This document shows, piece by piece, positions 26,371 through 35,497 of a DNA stretch of 64,000 nt. Position 1 is the first letter of the stretch, and the number at the start of each line of letters is the position of its first letter. The notes below the pieces were generated by a model. That model ran no database searches, was not told the origin of the DNA, and was given only the letters and a program-made list of their open reading frames with translations. Position numbers and translations under genes: made by a program. Where the stretch lies: NCBI RefSeq assembly GCF_001427125.1, contig NZ_LMGK01000025.1:142595-206594 (forward strand), in the 5' to 3' direction. This DNA is from Pseudomonas sp. Root562 (GTDB lineage Bacteria; Pseudomonadota; Gammaproteobacteria; Pseudomonadales; Pseudomonadaceae).

Positions 26371-27573
26371 TTATTTTGATGCTGCAGTATGGCAAGCGAA
26401 GCTACTTCGATTCAACTTCCGCCGTTGATTAGTTGCACCTGAAACGACACCGCAACTAATTGCAAAATTTACGTAAGCAAAAATACTAAACTCGGTAAAC
26501 AAGAAAAACATCGAAGCTATGCAGTAGACGGCGTAACAATAGATAACTGGATTGCTATTTTCCTTGATGAGTTTTAATGCATCCAAGAAAAACCCTGCCA
26601 AATAGTAGGCGAATGCAACGACAAAAGGAATGCCGTAGTAGATCGCTAGATTTGCAGGTGTAAAGTGAAGATTTCTATGAAGCCCCGAAGCATCCTCGAA
26701 ACCTTCCACTTTGAAAGCAAATCCAAGCCCAGCGCCAAAAAAATACTCTAGAGGAGTATGAACTGCAGCGATCGCACCGCGGAGCTCCTCAATACGGCCA
26801 CCACTCAACAGGTTTATAATTCCCGATGAATCGCTGGGCAGGTTCGTATTACTCTTGAGAAAAATCGCTGCAAGCGTATCCAGGTTCAACACTGTCATCA
26901 AACAAATAAAACAGAATATAGCAATTAAAGAGATCCACCATGGCAAAGTCATTTTTTTATATCTATAACAAATTAACAACACTAAAAACCCAGCCAGATA
27001 TACCCCTCGCTTGCCAGAAACAACTAATATAAGCATGTAACTAATCTGCGAAAAAATATTCCCTGATGCTAGTAGCCACGCCAAACCAAAAATTGAGTCG
27101 ATACTCGAGAACGCAGGATAAAGAGGGATTAGATAACGACTTATCAGCAAACTGCACAGAACCACAACTACCGTCACCCAGCCGGTTGCTTTCAACCAAA
27201 AACGAACAGTCCGGGACGAACCAAATTTTTCTAAATTTATATAATTACGAATAAAAATAACTACAGTGAGAAAAAGGACGGGCCGAAGAAAGTCAGTGAG
27301 GATATCTGGAATACTACGGCCACCATAGTTGGTCATCAGTGCAGTCCCTATCACCAAAAGGAACAATACCAGTTCAATTGGGCGGACTTTTATTCTGTCT
27401 GCTCTAAGTAAAAAAAGCATGCCGCATGCCAGCATGACTGCGAGATTAAAAAGCAAGAAAGGTACGAAAGTATTAGCAATAAATGCGAGCCTTAGCGGAT
27501 TTAAAAGCAAAAAACCACAACCGGCGATTATCGCACCTATTGCCAGTCCGGTTGAGATTCGCTGCTCGATCAT
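26371..27573 (-). CDS. wzy: O-antigen polymerase-like membrane protein (Wzy)
   Basis: The product has 400 residues and about ten to eleven hydrophobic helices. A larger periplasmic loop (about 225-290, with SGGRIEELRGAIAAVHTPLEYFFGAGLGFAFK) resembles the Wzy_C-type loop of O-antigen polymerases and ligases. It is first in the leftward operon with asnB. Wzy polymerises lipid-linked O-units in the periplasm. Wzx and Wzz homologues in the same locus support the assignment, since Wzy proteins share little sequence. WaaL ligase is an alternative, but that gene usually lies in the core LPS locus. The gene is AT-rich with rare codons. Confidence 0.75.
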   Translation of the reverse strand: MIEQRISTGLAIGAIIAGCGFLLLNPLRLAFIANTFVPFLLFNLAVMLACGMLFLLRADRIKVRPIELVLFLLVIGTALMTNYGGRSIPDILTDFLRPVLFLTVVIFIRNYINLEKFGSSRTVRFWLKATGWVTVVVVLCSLLISRYLIPLYPAFSSIDSIFGLAWLLASGNIFSQISYMLILVVSGKRGVYLAGFLVLLICYRYKKMTLPWWISLIAIFCFICLMTVLNLDTLAAIFLKSNTNLPSDSSGIINLLSGGRIEELRGAIAAVHTPLEYFFGAGLGFAFKVEGFEDASGLHRNLHFTPANLAIYYGIPFVVAFAYYLAGFFLDALKLIKENSNPVIYCYAVYCIASMFFLFTEFSIFAYVNFAISCGVVSGATNQRRKLNRSSFACHTAASK

Positions 27574-28364
27574 TCCATTTTCCTATCATTTGACAAACTA
27601 ACACAGATCCTCGCACCCAACTGTTCATCTGTTGCTTGTGCAAAATTAGCCATTTTCTTTGCTTCTAGACATGCGTTGAAAATCTTAAAAGCCATCCGAT
27701 TACCATTGCTGCCAAATCAAAAATTTATAAACATGCCTGCTAACACGCGGGCCCAGGATCTTCATCCAAGCTTGCGCGCCGCAAGCATGGCGGGATCAGC
27801 CCGATCTGTACAGCTTAAAACTGAGATTTCCGACAACAGTAATCTTCACTTACCTGCTTTCCTCACAGCAAGAATCTGAGCCCCTACCAATCTGGCCGAT
27901 TTTCGGATCTGCTGCATTGCCCGCCTTATTAATACGAGCAATCGGTCGGCCACCCCCCCTATCGCCTTTGGAATAGCGGGAAAGCATACCTGCACCGACT
28001 TGGTTTCCCGCCCTAGCAAGGCATCAAGCTATTATATATTACGGTACGTCCTTCCTGCACCCCTAACATCCACCAAAACCCACGCGCGCAACACTGGTAA
28101 AAAATTAGCCAACCAATGCCAACACGGGACTGCTGTCTGCCCCCGATAGTCGAACGCGACCTCCGTCAGCTTCTGCGTTGCGGGCAAGACTTCTGTAGGA
28201 CTTTTCGCTTATCCTTGTAATCTTTATACTTGATGGCAAAATGCGCATTCAGTACGATTGCCCACAACGCTGTATCCTTTGAAAAAAGTGATTTCGTTCA
28301 AACCAATAGACCGCAGCGGGATCGAGGTCTGTTTTACGCTCCAAATTTAAGGTAGATCTGATCA
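27574..28364. other. Divergent non-coding stretch between wzy and wzz
   Basis: About 790 bases with no recognisable protein gene. Short frames exist (for example a 47-codon minus-strand frame near 28110-28250) but lack ribosome sites and family features. The promoters of both the wzy operon and wzz must lie here. A TATATATTACGG-like AT-rich patch near 28033-28045 is a possible promoter region, not confirmed. Confidence 0.4.
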
Positions 28365-29366
28365 GTGAACAACCACTCGCCCGTCACTCCAAGCAAGCCC
28401 ATAAATGAAGTCGATCTCGTAGATCTTATTCGCATTTTATGGCAGCAAAAAATGTTGATAATCTTGACCGCCATAATTTTTGCCGTCGTAGCCTCACTCT
28501 ACGCTTACTTCAGCAAGCCAGCTTATGTAGCCAGGATCAATCTGCAGGCGCCACTATCTAGTGATGTTGCCGTTCTCAATTACTCTGGCATCAAGCAATT
28601 TGTGCCTGATGAAGTTTATATTCTGTTCACCCGCGAACTTCAGTCAGACAAAGTACGAATTGATCTCTATAAAGATGTATATCTGCCGTCAAAATCTGAA
28701 ACTTCATCTGCTGCCTTCAGTTCCGCTGCTGAGCTTTCCAATCATATTACTGTAAGTGGTGTCGCTCCTGGTCGATTTACTATCACCGCGCAAGGGTCAA
28801 CCCCTGAAGAGCTACCAATGTATCTTGAAGGCCTTTTAAAAACAGCTAGCGATAGCACAAAACAAAAGGTTCTCAAGAATCTGTCTTTTGAAGCTGAATC
28901 AGCTGCCCAGCGTTATGAGCAGCTAATTGCAGCAAGCAGGGAAGTTACGAAAACAAAGCGTTTGGACGAGATCTCTCGACTGCAGGATTCGTTACGCATA
29001 GCAGAAAGTCTCAATATCGAAAAGCCCTCCTCTTCTTTAACGGCTAATGACCCAGAAGATCTTGCCTACCTTAGAGGAACCCTCGCATTAAAAGCAGAGA
29101 TAAATAGCCTACAACACCGCACCAATGACGATCCTTACATTAAAAAATTTCGTGAATCAGTTTTCCAGAAAGAGTTTTTCAGCTCGATTAATGTAAAACC
29201 AACAGAGTTCTCCGTGTATTCACAAGAAGGGCCGATCGAGTCCTTGGGCCCAATTAAACCAAGGAGCTCCATGGTTATCGCCATAGGAATTATTTTTGGT
29301 GCACTAGTAGGCGTGGTTATCGCATTGATTCGTTGCTTTGCCCGCAAACAGCAGCCCCTAACTTGA
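28365..29366 (+). CDS. wzz: O-antigen chain length determinant protein (Wzz)
   Basis: The protein has 333 residues. It has the polysaccharide co-polymerase layout: a cytoplasmic N-terminus with NEVDLVDLIRILWQQKMLI, a first helix at about 34-52, a long periplasmic helical part and a second helix near 308-328, preceded by the Pro-rich SLGPIKPRSSM. It controls modal O-chain length with Wzy. The start is GTG and the nearest AAGG lies about 13 bases upstream, so initiation may be inefficient. In P. aeruginosa wzz follows ihfB on the same strand; here it points the other way and an extra membrane protein gene separates it from ihfB. Confidence 0.93.
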   Translation: MNNHSPVTPSKPINEVDLVDLIRILWQQKMLIILTAIIFAVVASLYAYFSKPAYVARINLQAPLSSDVAVLNYSGIKQFVPDEVYILFTRELQSDKVRIDLYKDVYLPSKSETSSAAFSSAAELSNHITVSGVAPGRFTITAQGSTPEELPMYLEGLLKTASDSTKQKVLKNLSFEAESAAQRYEQLIAASREVTKTKRLDEISRLQDSLRIAESLNIEKPSSSLTANDPEDLAYLRGTLALKAEINSLQHRTNDDPYIKKFRESVFQKEFFSSINVKPTEFSVYSQEGPIESLGPIKPRSSMVIAIGIIFGALVGVVIALIRCFARKQQPLT

Positions 29367-29883
29367 CTTAATCGACGTTAGTTTTTTACCTCCAGCATGA
29401 TTTGACGGTTTTGCATCCGTGTCATGTTGGAGGTCTAAGCCCCTTCGAGAACAACGCTCGTTAATGTAAGCTGAACCGGACCTTAGGATCGGCAGTTGGA
29501 GTTATTATTGCTCATATTGACGAACCCTGATTTGCTACACGGGAGAGAGACTCGCTCAGTCTTCCAGCCCCTCTGCCTCCATACAAACTTCCAGATCAAC
29601 TGACTCAACCTGATTGCGTGAACACCAGAACTGTGCCGCCAACTACGTACACATTTAGCGTATGAGTTACGCTAGTTTGAAGCGTGACCAAGCGTCTACC
29701 TGTGCTCCCCAGACTGCACCTCTATAATGCATCACGATAATTTTACATCGAGTCCAAATTAAGACTCACCTAGAGCGAATGTTGAGCATTTAAAGCCAAG
29801 CTTCTGAAATGAACTTCATAAAACACACCAGCTCATTGATCGCCTTTTTTTTTCGTCAGCTTTTCTATGAAACGCGTTAAAAC
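29367..29883. other. Non-coding stretch between convergent wzz and membrane protein genes
   Basis: About 520 bases with no gene. It holds a long hairpin at 29388-29434 (ACCTCCAGCATGA / TCATGTTGGAGGT with an inner ACGG/CCGT pair) and a short perfect one at 29656-29674 (TAGCGTA / TACGCTA). Neither has a clear T run after it. They probably help to end transcription from the two converging sides. Confidence 0.45.
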
Positions 29884-31482
29884 TCAGAACAATTTTACTC
29901 TCAGCCATCCGTTATCCTTGTAACGATAATCCAATATCCGAAAACTTCCCTCCGGATTGATTATTTTGCAGGATTTCTTGTCCGGCCCGTTTTTTTGCAA
30001 TTCAAGCGGTACGTATTTTTGTCCGGAAAATGCTTTTATTGACGCTTCAAGATATTGGAAATTTACTAAGGGAACATTCTGGGGATTGCTTTTCAAATAA
30101 CCAACTACAAACTCCATACGCTGAAGTACTGAGCGACAGCCATTAGCCACCATTGGATAATTATATTGATAGGAAAATAATGGGGCTGTCATTTTAGGAA
30201 CTGAGTAAGGCAACTTAGCAGCAAGATCACTATCCTGAATAATTGTAGACATTGGATCATCGGTGGCAGCTTCATACTCTTCGATCGAATTGAATTGTAA
30301 TCCGCGAAAGAAATTATACTCCATCGCACTAAAGCTGAAGCCATAAGCCTTAAATGTCAGGTATAAAATGAGTGAAACTGACACAAAGCACACTGCATTC
30401 GCCCACTTGATCGAATGACATCTCAGAAAGTCCAGAAAAATCACAATCCCAACGCCAGCAATTAAGCCGGTAGAATAGTCAAGATAGTTTTTATAGGAGA
30501 GCATAACCCCTGAAATCATATGCAAGTTGCATATGAAAAATATCGAGATGGCAACATACAGTTGCGCATGCACCTGTTTACTTTTTTTGAAAGCTTCCGG
30601 ACTCAAAATAGCCCTTTCCACCAACAAAAAGAAAAACATGAGTCCTGCTGAAACAGGAAATACTGGCACATGGGTTTTTATATACCCTTGAGGTATACCC
30701 GTGATGAATACATCTTTAGACAAAAACAAAAAATCAAAAACAATGAATCCAATTGAAACGACCAGATAAGATATTATACAGATTATACCAACCCTTAAAA
30801 AATCTAAACTCCGTTCAATAAATTTTGAATACAGCAGTATTAAACCGCTAACAAGAAAATATGCATACGGAACACCCACATAAAAATAAAGAAGCGGCAC
30901 TACTGCAAACAAAAAACTAATTTTTCTGGTCTTCAAATATCCAGCGACGGCCAACACAACAAAAAAATATGATAGTTGCGGCTCTGGTGTGCGCAAGGCT
31001 GACTGATAGTATTCCCAACCATACCCTAAAATCCCGTACTCCCTGGTAAAACCCGATAGCAACGGATTGCCGAAATTAAAAAGAATAGGGGAAAATAAAA
31101 TCACAACCCCATAGATCAATGCTTGACTACTTTCAACTTTCAAGTACCGGAGTATAAAAAAAATCAAAGAAAAAGTTACAGGAGTCAACAAACAGTCAAA
31201 TATTATATTTATCTCCCCTCCACTGAACCCTAGATTTTGTAGTGCGTATACGATTCCGCCTGAAGTCCAATATCCTGGAATACTTAATGAGCCATGCGCC
31301 CCCTGATAACTAAGATAGGTTTCTTCATCCCATGCGTTTACATAAATAAAATTTACCGACTCGAAATATGCATAAATCATTGGAAAAACGTAAGATAAAT
31401 ACGCTAAAACGACAATCGATATGCTGAAAATTAAACCTAACGATGATGTTTTCGATATTTTTTTTATCATTGCTACAAACAT
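29884..31482 (-). CDS. Polytopic membrane protein, possible GT-C glycosyltransferase
   Basis: The product has 532 residues. About eleven hydrophobic helices span residues 15-375, followed by a soluble C-terminal part of about 150 residues. The first outer loop holds NAWDEETYLSYQGAH, an acidic motif in the position where GT-C enzymes and Gtr serotype-specific glucosyltransferases carry their catalytic acids. A helix-loop pattern plus a C-terminal soluble domain also fits. No named family is recognised. It is strongly AT-rich and stands alone between wzz and lapA. It could be the periplasmic transferase that uses the lipid-linked sugar from the GtrA/GtrB-like pair. A second ATG four codons in is an equally possible start. 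Confidence 0.5.
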   Translation of the reverse strand: MFVAMIKKISKTSSLGLIFSISIVVLAYLSYVFPMIYAYFESVNFIYVNAWDEETYLSYQGAHGSLSIPGYWTSGGIVYALQNLGFSGGEINIIFDCLLTPVTFSLIFFILRYLKVESSQALIYGVVILFSPILFNFGNPLLSGFTREYGILGYGWEYYQSALRTPEPQLSYFFVVLAVAGYLKTRKISFLFAVVPLLYFYVGVPYAYFLVSGLILLYSKFIERSLDFLRVGIICIISYLVVSIGFIVFDFLFLSKDVFITGIPQGYIKTHVPVFPVSAGLMFFFLLVERAILSPEAFKKSKQVHAQLYVAISIFFICNLHMISGVMLSYKNYLDYSTGLIAGVGIVIFLDFLRCHSIKWANAVCFVSVSLILYLTFKAYGFSFSAMEYNFFRGLQFNSIEEYEAATDDPMSTIIQDSDLAAKLPYSVPKMTAPLFSYQYNYPMVANGCRSVLQRMEFVVGYLKSNPQNVPLVNFQYLEASIKAFSGQKYVPLELQKNGPDKKSCKIINPEGSFRILDYRYKDNGWLRVKLF

Positions 31483-31767
31483 AGAGCGTGAGTTCCGTAA
31501 TAACTATCCAACTTTAACTTCCATTTGTAACAGGTTGCTCTACAAAAGCACTGACATCAAGACCTCAAGTCCAACACCAAACACCCACCTTAGTCTAAAG
31601 TTTCAATGGATCATCTGCCAGTATTAGTCTACCAAACTATCAACTCACTGCCCGGCGCCTAACTGGTCGCTTCTTTTTCGTTTGTGAGATAACACCTCTA
31701 CACTTGAGCTGTACCTCAGCGTGAAATATAAATTGTGCAACCTCTTGAAGGGATAAGTTCAGCTATT

Positions 31768-31995
31768 TCAGTTGCCACTACGACCTGCACGATTAAGTAA
31801 TAAACCTATCAACGGCCCAATTACTAGACCAATTAGCAATGAACCGATAGTAACACCAGCCAATGGTAACCGCGGCGCGACCCATCCGAAAAATGCCAGG
31901 GTAACGGGCTGCTGATTTTCCAGAACGAATACCAATACGGCAACGACGAGCAATAAAAGGATTAGCCCGAGGAGTAAACGCTTGAGATTACTCAC
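31768..31995 (-). CDS. LapA-domain (DUF1049) small membrane protein
   Basis: The 75-residue protein has two membrane helices. It opens LKRLLLGLILLLLVVAVLVFVLEN and contains the family block QQPVTLAFFGW, then GSLLIGLVIGPLIGLLL. The GTG start has a GGAG ribosome site seven bases before it. It follows ihfB by 28 bases, as in many Pseudomonas and enterobacterial genomes. In E. coli LapA works with LapB in LPS assembly control. It is conserved and normal in length for the Pseudomonas form. Confidence 0.87.
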   Translation of the reverse strand: MSNLKRLLLGLILLLLVVAVLVFVLENQQPVTLAFFGWVAPRLPLAGVTIGSLLIGLVIGPLIGLLLNRAGRSGN

Positions 31996-32023
31996 GAGTT
32001 ATCTCCATTGCCTGCTACAACTA

Positions 32024-32320
32024 TCAATTCCCTTCCTCCTCATCCTCGTTGACACGATCCCTGAGCTCCTTCCCCGGCTTAAAATGCGGAACAAACTTGC
32101 CATCCAGGCTAACCGACTGACCAGTTTTCGGATTCCGACCTACCCGCGGTGCGCGGTAGTGCAGGGAGAAGCTGCCGAACCCACGGATCTCGATCCGATC
32201 ACCGGTGGCCAGGCATTGGGACATTTGTTCGAGCATGGTCTTGATGGCCAGCTCGACATCCTTGGATGAGAGCAGCCCTTGATGGGTGACAATTCGTTCG
32301 ATCAACTCCGACTTCGTCAT
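32024..32320 (-). CDS. ihfB: Integration host factor subunit beta
   Basis: The product has 98 residues, identical in layout to IhfB (HimD): MTKSELIERIVTHQGLLSSKDVELAIKTML, then IRGFGSFSLHYRAPRVGRNPKTGQSV with the DNA-bending beta-arm, and a C-terminal KPGKELRDRVN. With IhfA it forms the DNA-bending dimer used in sigma-54 promoters, recombination and replication. It lies between rpsA and lapA, the usual gamma-proteobacterial order rpsA-ihfB-lapA, and marks the border between the housekeeping block and the O-antigen region. Confidence 0.98.
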   Translation of the reverse strand: MTKSELIERIVTHQGLLSSKDVELAIKTMLEQMSQCLATGDRIEIRGFGSFSLHYRAPRVGRNPKTGQSVSLDGKFVPHFKPGKELRDRVNEDEEEGN

Positions 32321-32470
32321 ATTTTTCCCTTCTTTTTCAAGCAGCTAGGAAAATCGCTCCAGAGGTTTTAGCACGCCCGCATCAATTTGAACAGCCCGAG
32401 TTTTGACATATCTTCCAGCACAAGAAGGTGGCGGTTCTGAGTGTCACTACGCCGATCCTGATTGGCGACG

Positions 32471-32749
32471 TTACCTGCAGATGACCAGCATGGTTCGTGT
32501 CAGGTAGCCTGCCGGATTGAAGCCGAATGGGAATTCATCCTCTTCCTTTGCATCGTCTGACCGGGTGACGACTTTATAGCCGGCGCCCTTGCACTCCTTG
32601 GCTGCGCGCTTTTGGCATTTCTCCCAGCCCGAGCCCAATCCCGAACAATCAACCTCTATGCCGCTGACACCTCGTACCGCATGGGTCTTGGCATTAGTGG
32701 TACAACCCGCCAGTGTCAGTAAAGCTATTGCGACGATGAGCTTGTTCAT
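32471..32749 (-). CDS. Small predicted lipoprotein
   Basis: The protein has 92 residues and a lipobox LTLAGC at 11-16, so Cys16 would be lipidated after signal peptidase II. The mature part has four more cysteines (DCSGLGSGWEKCQKRAAKECKGAGY and a final VICR), suggesting disulfides in the periplasm. The ribosome site AAGGAAG before the ATG is strong. It is conserved between rpsA and ihfB in fluorescens pseudomonads, to the best of memory. Its function is unknown. Confidence 0.82.
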   Translation of the reverse strand: MNKLIVAIALLTLAGCTTNAKTHAVRGVSGIEVDCSGLGSGWEKCQKRAAKECKGAGYKVVTRSDDAKEEDEFPFGFNPAGYLTRTMLVICR

Positions 32750-32900
32750 TCACTTCCTTATGCCAGGCATGCCGCCCTGGCTTGGTTCGCTTGAGCGTAA
32801 GACTAGCTGCAAATAAGCGGTTGATCCTGTTAAAGAAAGAGACAGTTTTGCGGGGGTGTTGGTTTCGTGGGTTTGCTGATCGTGCGCGCATGTTGGAAGG

Positions 32901-32935
32901 ACCGCCGCCTTCGGCAGCGCCTACGGGGGAGAAGC
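32901..32935. repeat. Single REP-like element fragment
   Basis: The stretch CGCCGCCTTCGGCAGCGCC followed by TACGGGGGAG resembles the half-REP sequences scattered in Pseudomonas genomes. It lies between the lipoprotein gene and the rpsA terminator, and has no inverted partner. Confidence 0.4.
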
Positions 32936-32951
32936 TACAAATTCCGGGCAT

Positions 32952-32981
32952 AAAAAAGGGCGACCGAAGTCGCCCTTTTTT
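32952..32981 (-). terminator. Rho-independent terminator after rpsA
   Basis: GGGCGACTTCGGTCGCCC followed by TTTTTT on the minus strand, 16 bases past the rpsA stop. The stem is perfect, with a TTCG-type loop. It is also flanked by T/A runs on both sides and could work in both directions. Confidence 0.92.
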
Positions 32982-32996
32982 ACAGAAAGTCAGAAC

Positions 32997-34688
32997 TTAG
33001 TTCTGTTTTTCCATTTGTGCACGCAACAGGTCGCCCAGAGTGGTAGGACCAGCAGCCATGTCAGCAGCAGGCTTGTCTTTCAAGCTCTGGATTGCTTCTT
33101 TCTCTTCAGCATCGTCTTTCGACTTGATCGAGAGCTGGATTACGCGGCTCTTGCGATCAACACTGATGATCTTGGCTTCTACTTCCTGGCCTTCTTTCAG
33201 AACGTTGCGCGCGTCTTCAACGCGGTCACGGCTGATTTCGGAGGCTTTCAGAGTCGCTTCGATATCGTCGGCCAGGGTGATGATGGCGCCTTTGGCGTCA
33301 ACTTCTTTCACGATGCCCTTAACGATTGCGCCTTTGTCGTTCTCTTGAACGTACTCGGAGAACGGATCGCTTTCCAGTTGCTTGATGCCCAGGGAGATGC
33401 GCTCACGCTCTGGGTCAACCGACAGGATAACGGTGTCCAGCTCGTCGCCCTTCTTGAAACGGCGTACGGCTTCTTCGCCCACTTCGTTCCAGGAGATGTC
33501 GGACAGGTGAACCAGACCGTCGATGCCGCCGTCCAGACCAATGAAGATACCGAAATCGGTGATCGACTTGATGGTGCCGGAGATTTTATCGCCCTTGTTG
33601 AACTGGCCAGAGAAATCTTCCCATGGGTTAGATTTGCACTGCTTGATGCCCAGGGAGATACGACGACGCTCTTCGTCGATGTCCAGAACCATGACTTCCA
33701 CTTCGTCGCCGACTTGTACGACTTTCGAAGGGTGGATGTTCTTGTTGGTCCAGTCCATTTCGGAAACGTGTACCAGACCTTCAACGCCTTCTTCCAGCTC
33801 AGCGAAGCAGCCGTAGTCGGTCAGGTTGGTTACACGAGCGGTAACGCGAGTGCTTTCTGGGTAACGGGCTTTGATAGCAACCCATGGATCTTCGCCCAGT
33901 TGCTTCAGGCCCAGGGAAACACGATTGCGCTCGCGATCGTACTTCAGAACCTTGACATCGATCTCGTCGCCAACGTTGACGATTTCGGAAGGATGCTTGA
34001 TGCGCTTCCAAGCCATGTCGGTAATGTGCAGCAGGCCATCGACGCCACCCAGATCGACGAATGCGCCGTAATCGGTGAGGTTCTTGACGATACCTTTGAC
34101 TTGTTGGCCTTCCTGCAGGGATTCCAGCAGAGCTTCGCGCTCGGCGGAGTTCTCGGCTTCCAGGACGCTGCGACGGGAAACGACAACGTTGTTGCGCTTC
34201 TGGTCCAGCTTGATGACCTTGAATTCCAGCTCTTTGCCTTCCAGGTGCGTGGTGTCGCGCACTGGACGGACGTCAACCAGAGAACCTGGCAGGAACGCAC
34301 GGATGCCGTTAACGTCGACAGTGAAGCCGCCTTTAACCTTACCGTTGATAACGCCCTTGACCACTTCTTCGGCTGCGAAGGCTGCTTCCAGAACAATCCA
34401 GCATTCAGCGCGCTTGGCTTTTTCACGGGACAGCTTGGTTTCACCAAAGCCGTCTTCAACCGAGTCCAGCGCAACGTGAACTTCGTCACCGACGTTGATA
34501 GTCAGGTCGCCAGCGTCGTTGTAGAACTGCTCAAGCGGGATGAGTGCTTCAGACTTCAGGCCAGCGTGAACGGTTACCCAGCGAGCTTGGTAATCGATAT
34601 CAACGATAACACCGGTGATGATGGAGCCTGCCTGAAGGTTCAGGGTTTTTAGGCTTTCTTCAAAGAGTTCCGCAAAGCTTTCGCTCAT
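32997..34688 (-). CDS. rpsA: 30S ribosomal protein S1
   Basis: The start at 34688 (MSESFAELFEESL) gives 563 residues, the normal size. Six S1 (OB-fold) repeats follow in order, at roughly 20-85, 105-170, 190-260, 275-345, 362-432 and 450-520, each with a G-x-x-x-G-x-V...G-x-x-G pattern (for example VKNLTDYGAFVDLGGVDGLLHITDMAW). The product binds mRNA at the 30S subunit and helps to start translation. It follows cmk by about 120 bases, the common cmk-rpsA-ihfB order. Codon use is strongly biased, as expected of a highly expressed gene. Confidence 0.98.
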   Translation of the reverse strand: MSESFAELFEESLKTLNLQAGSIITGVIVDIDYQARWVTVHAGLKSEALIPLEQFYNDAGDLTINVGDEVHVALDSVEDGFGETKLSREKAKRAECWIVLEAAFAAEEVVKGVINGKVKGGFTVDVNGIRAFLPGSLVDVRPVRDTTHLEGKELEFKVIKLDQKRNNVVVSRRSVLEAENSAEREALLESLQEGQQVKGIVKNLTDYGAFVDLGGVDGLLHITDMAWKRIKHPSEIVNVGDEIDVKVLKYDRERNRVSLGLKQLGEDPWVAIKARYPESTRVTARVTNLTDYGCFAELEEGVEGLVHVSEMDWTNKNIHPSKVVQVGDEVEVMVLDIDEERRRISLGIKQCKSNPWEDFSGQFNKGDKISGTIKSITDFGIFIGLDGGIDGLVHLSDISWNEVGEEAVRRFKKGDELDTVILSVDPERERISLGIKQLESDPFSEYVQENDKGAIVKGIVKEVDAKGAIITLADDIEATLKASEISRDRVEDARNVLKEGQEVEAKIISVDRKSRVIQLSIKSKDDAEEKEAIQSLKDKPAADMAAGPTTLGDLLRAQMEKQN

Positions 34689-34807
34689 TTTAATTCCTGT
34701 TGATGAGGGCGAAGAATACGCCCATCTCCACACCCCAGACGGTGTGGGTTAGTTTCATTTAGAAGAAGCGCCCCAGGACTATGACTGGTCCCCTGCGGCC
34801 TTCTTGG

Positions 34808-35497
34808 TCACCCGGCGATATCGCGAATGGCGATCTCGCTCATGATGCGTTCCAGCACCTGGTCGATGGACAATTCCGTGGAATCCAGCTGTATGGCGTC
34901 AGCCGCCGGCTTGAGCGGGGCTACCGCTCGCTGGGTGTCACGCTCATCGCGTGCACGTATCTCATCTAGCAGACTCGACAGACTAACACCATCGACTTTG
35001 CCCTTCAACTGCAAGTATCGACGGCGCGCACGCTCCTCGGCACTGGCGGTCAGGAAAATCTTCAGCGGCGCGTCCGGAAAAACCACCGTCCCCATGTCCC
35101 GGCCATCGGCCACCAGGCCCGGCGCTTCCTGAAATGCACGCTGGCGCTGCAGCAGCGCCTCGCGTACGGCGGGCAATGCAGCCACTTGGGAGGCTCCGGA
35201 GCCGACGCTTTCCGTGCGGATCACATCGCTGACTTCGTCGCCTTCCAGGATGATGCGTTGCAGCTGACCTTCGGTCGCCGCGATGAACTGCACATCCAGA
35301 TGAGCGGCAAGTTTTTTCAGCAATTCTTCGTTGGTCAGGTCAACGCCGTGGTTATGCGCGGCGAATGCCAGCAGCCGATACAGCGCACCGGAATCCAGCA
35401 GGTTCCAGCCCAGACGCTTGGCCAGGATCCCGGCGACCGTACCTTTGCCGGAGCCGCTCGGCCCATCGATGGTGATGACCGGTGCAATTTTGATCAC
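34808..35497 (-). CDS. cmk: Cytidylate kinase
   Basis: The GTG at 35497 overlaps the aroA stop by four bases (GTGA) and gives 229 residues, matching Pseudomonas Cmk. The P-loop is GPSGSGKGT. Later come LLDSGALYRLLAF, VADGRDMGTVVFPDAPLKIFLTA and RARDERDTQRAVAPLKPAADA. It phosphorylates CMP and dCMP with ATP in pyrimidine salvage. It is translationally coupled to the fused tyrA-aroA gene upstream and precedes rpsA. Confidence 0.97.
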   Translation of the reverse strand: MIKIAPVITIDGPSGSGKGTVAGILAKRLGWNLLDSGALYRLLAFAAHNHGVDLTNEELLKKLAAHLDVQFIAATEGQLQRIILEGDEVSDVIRTESVGSGASQVAALPAVREALLQRQRAFQEAPGLVADGRDMGTVVFPDAPLKIFLTASAEERARRRYLQLKGKVDGVSLSSLLDEIRARDERDTQRAVAPLKPAADAIQLDSTELSIDQVLERIMSEIAIRDIAG

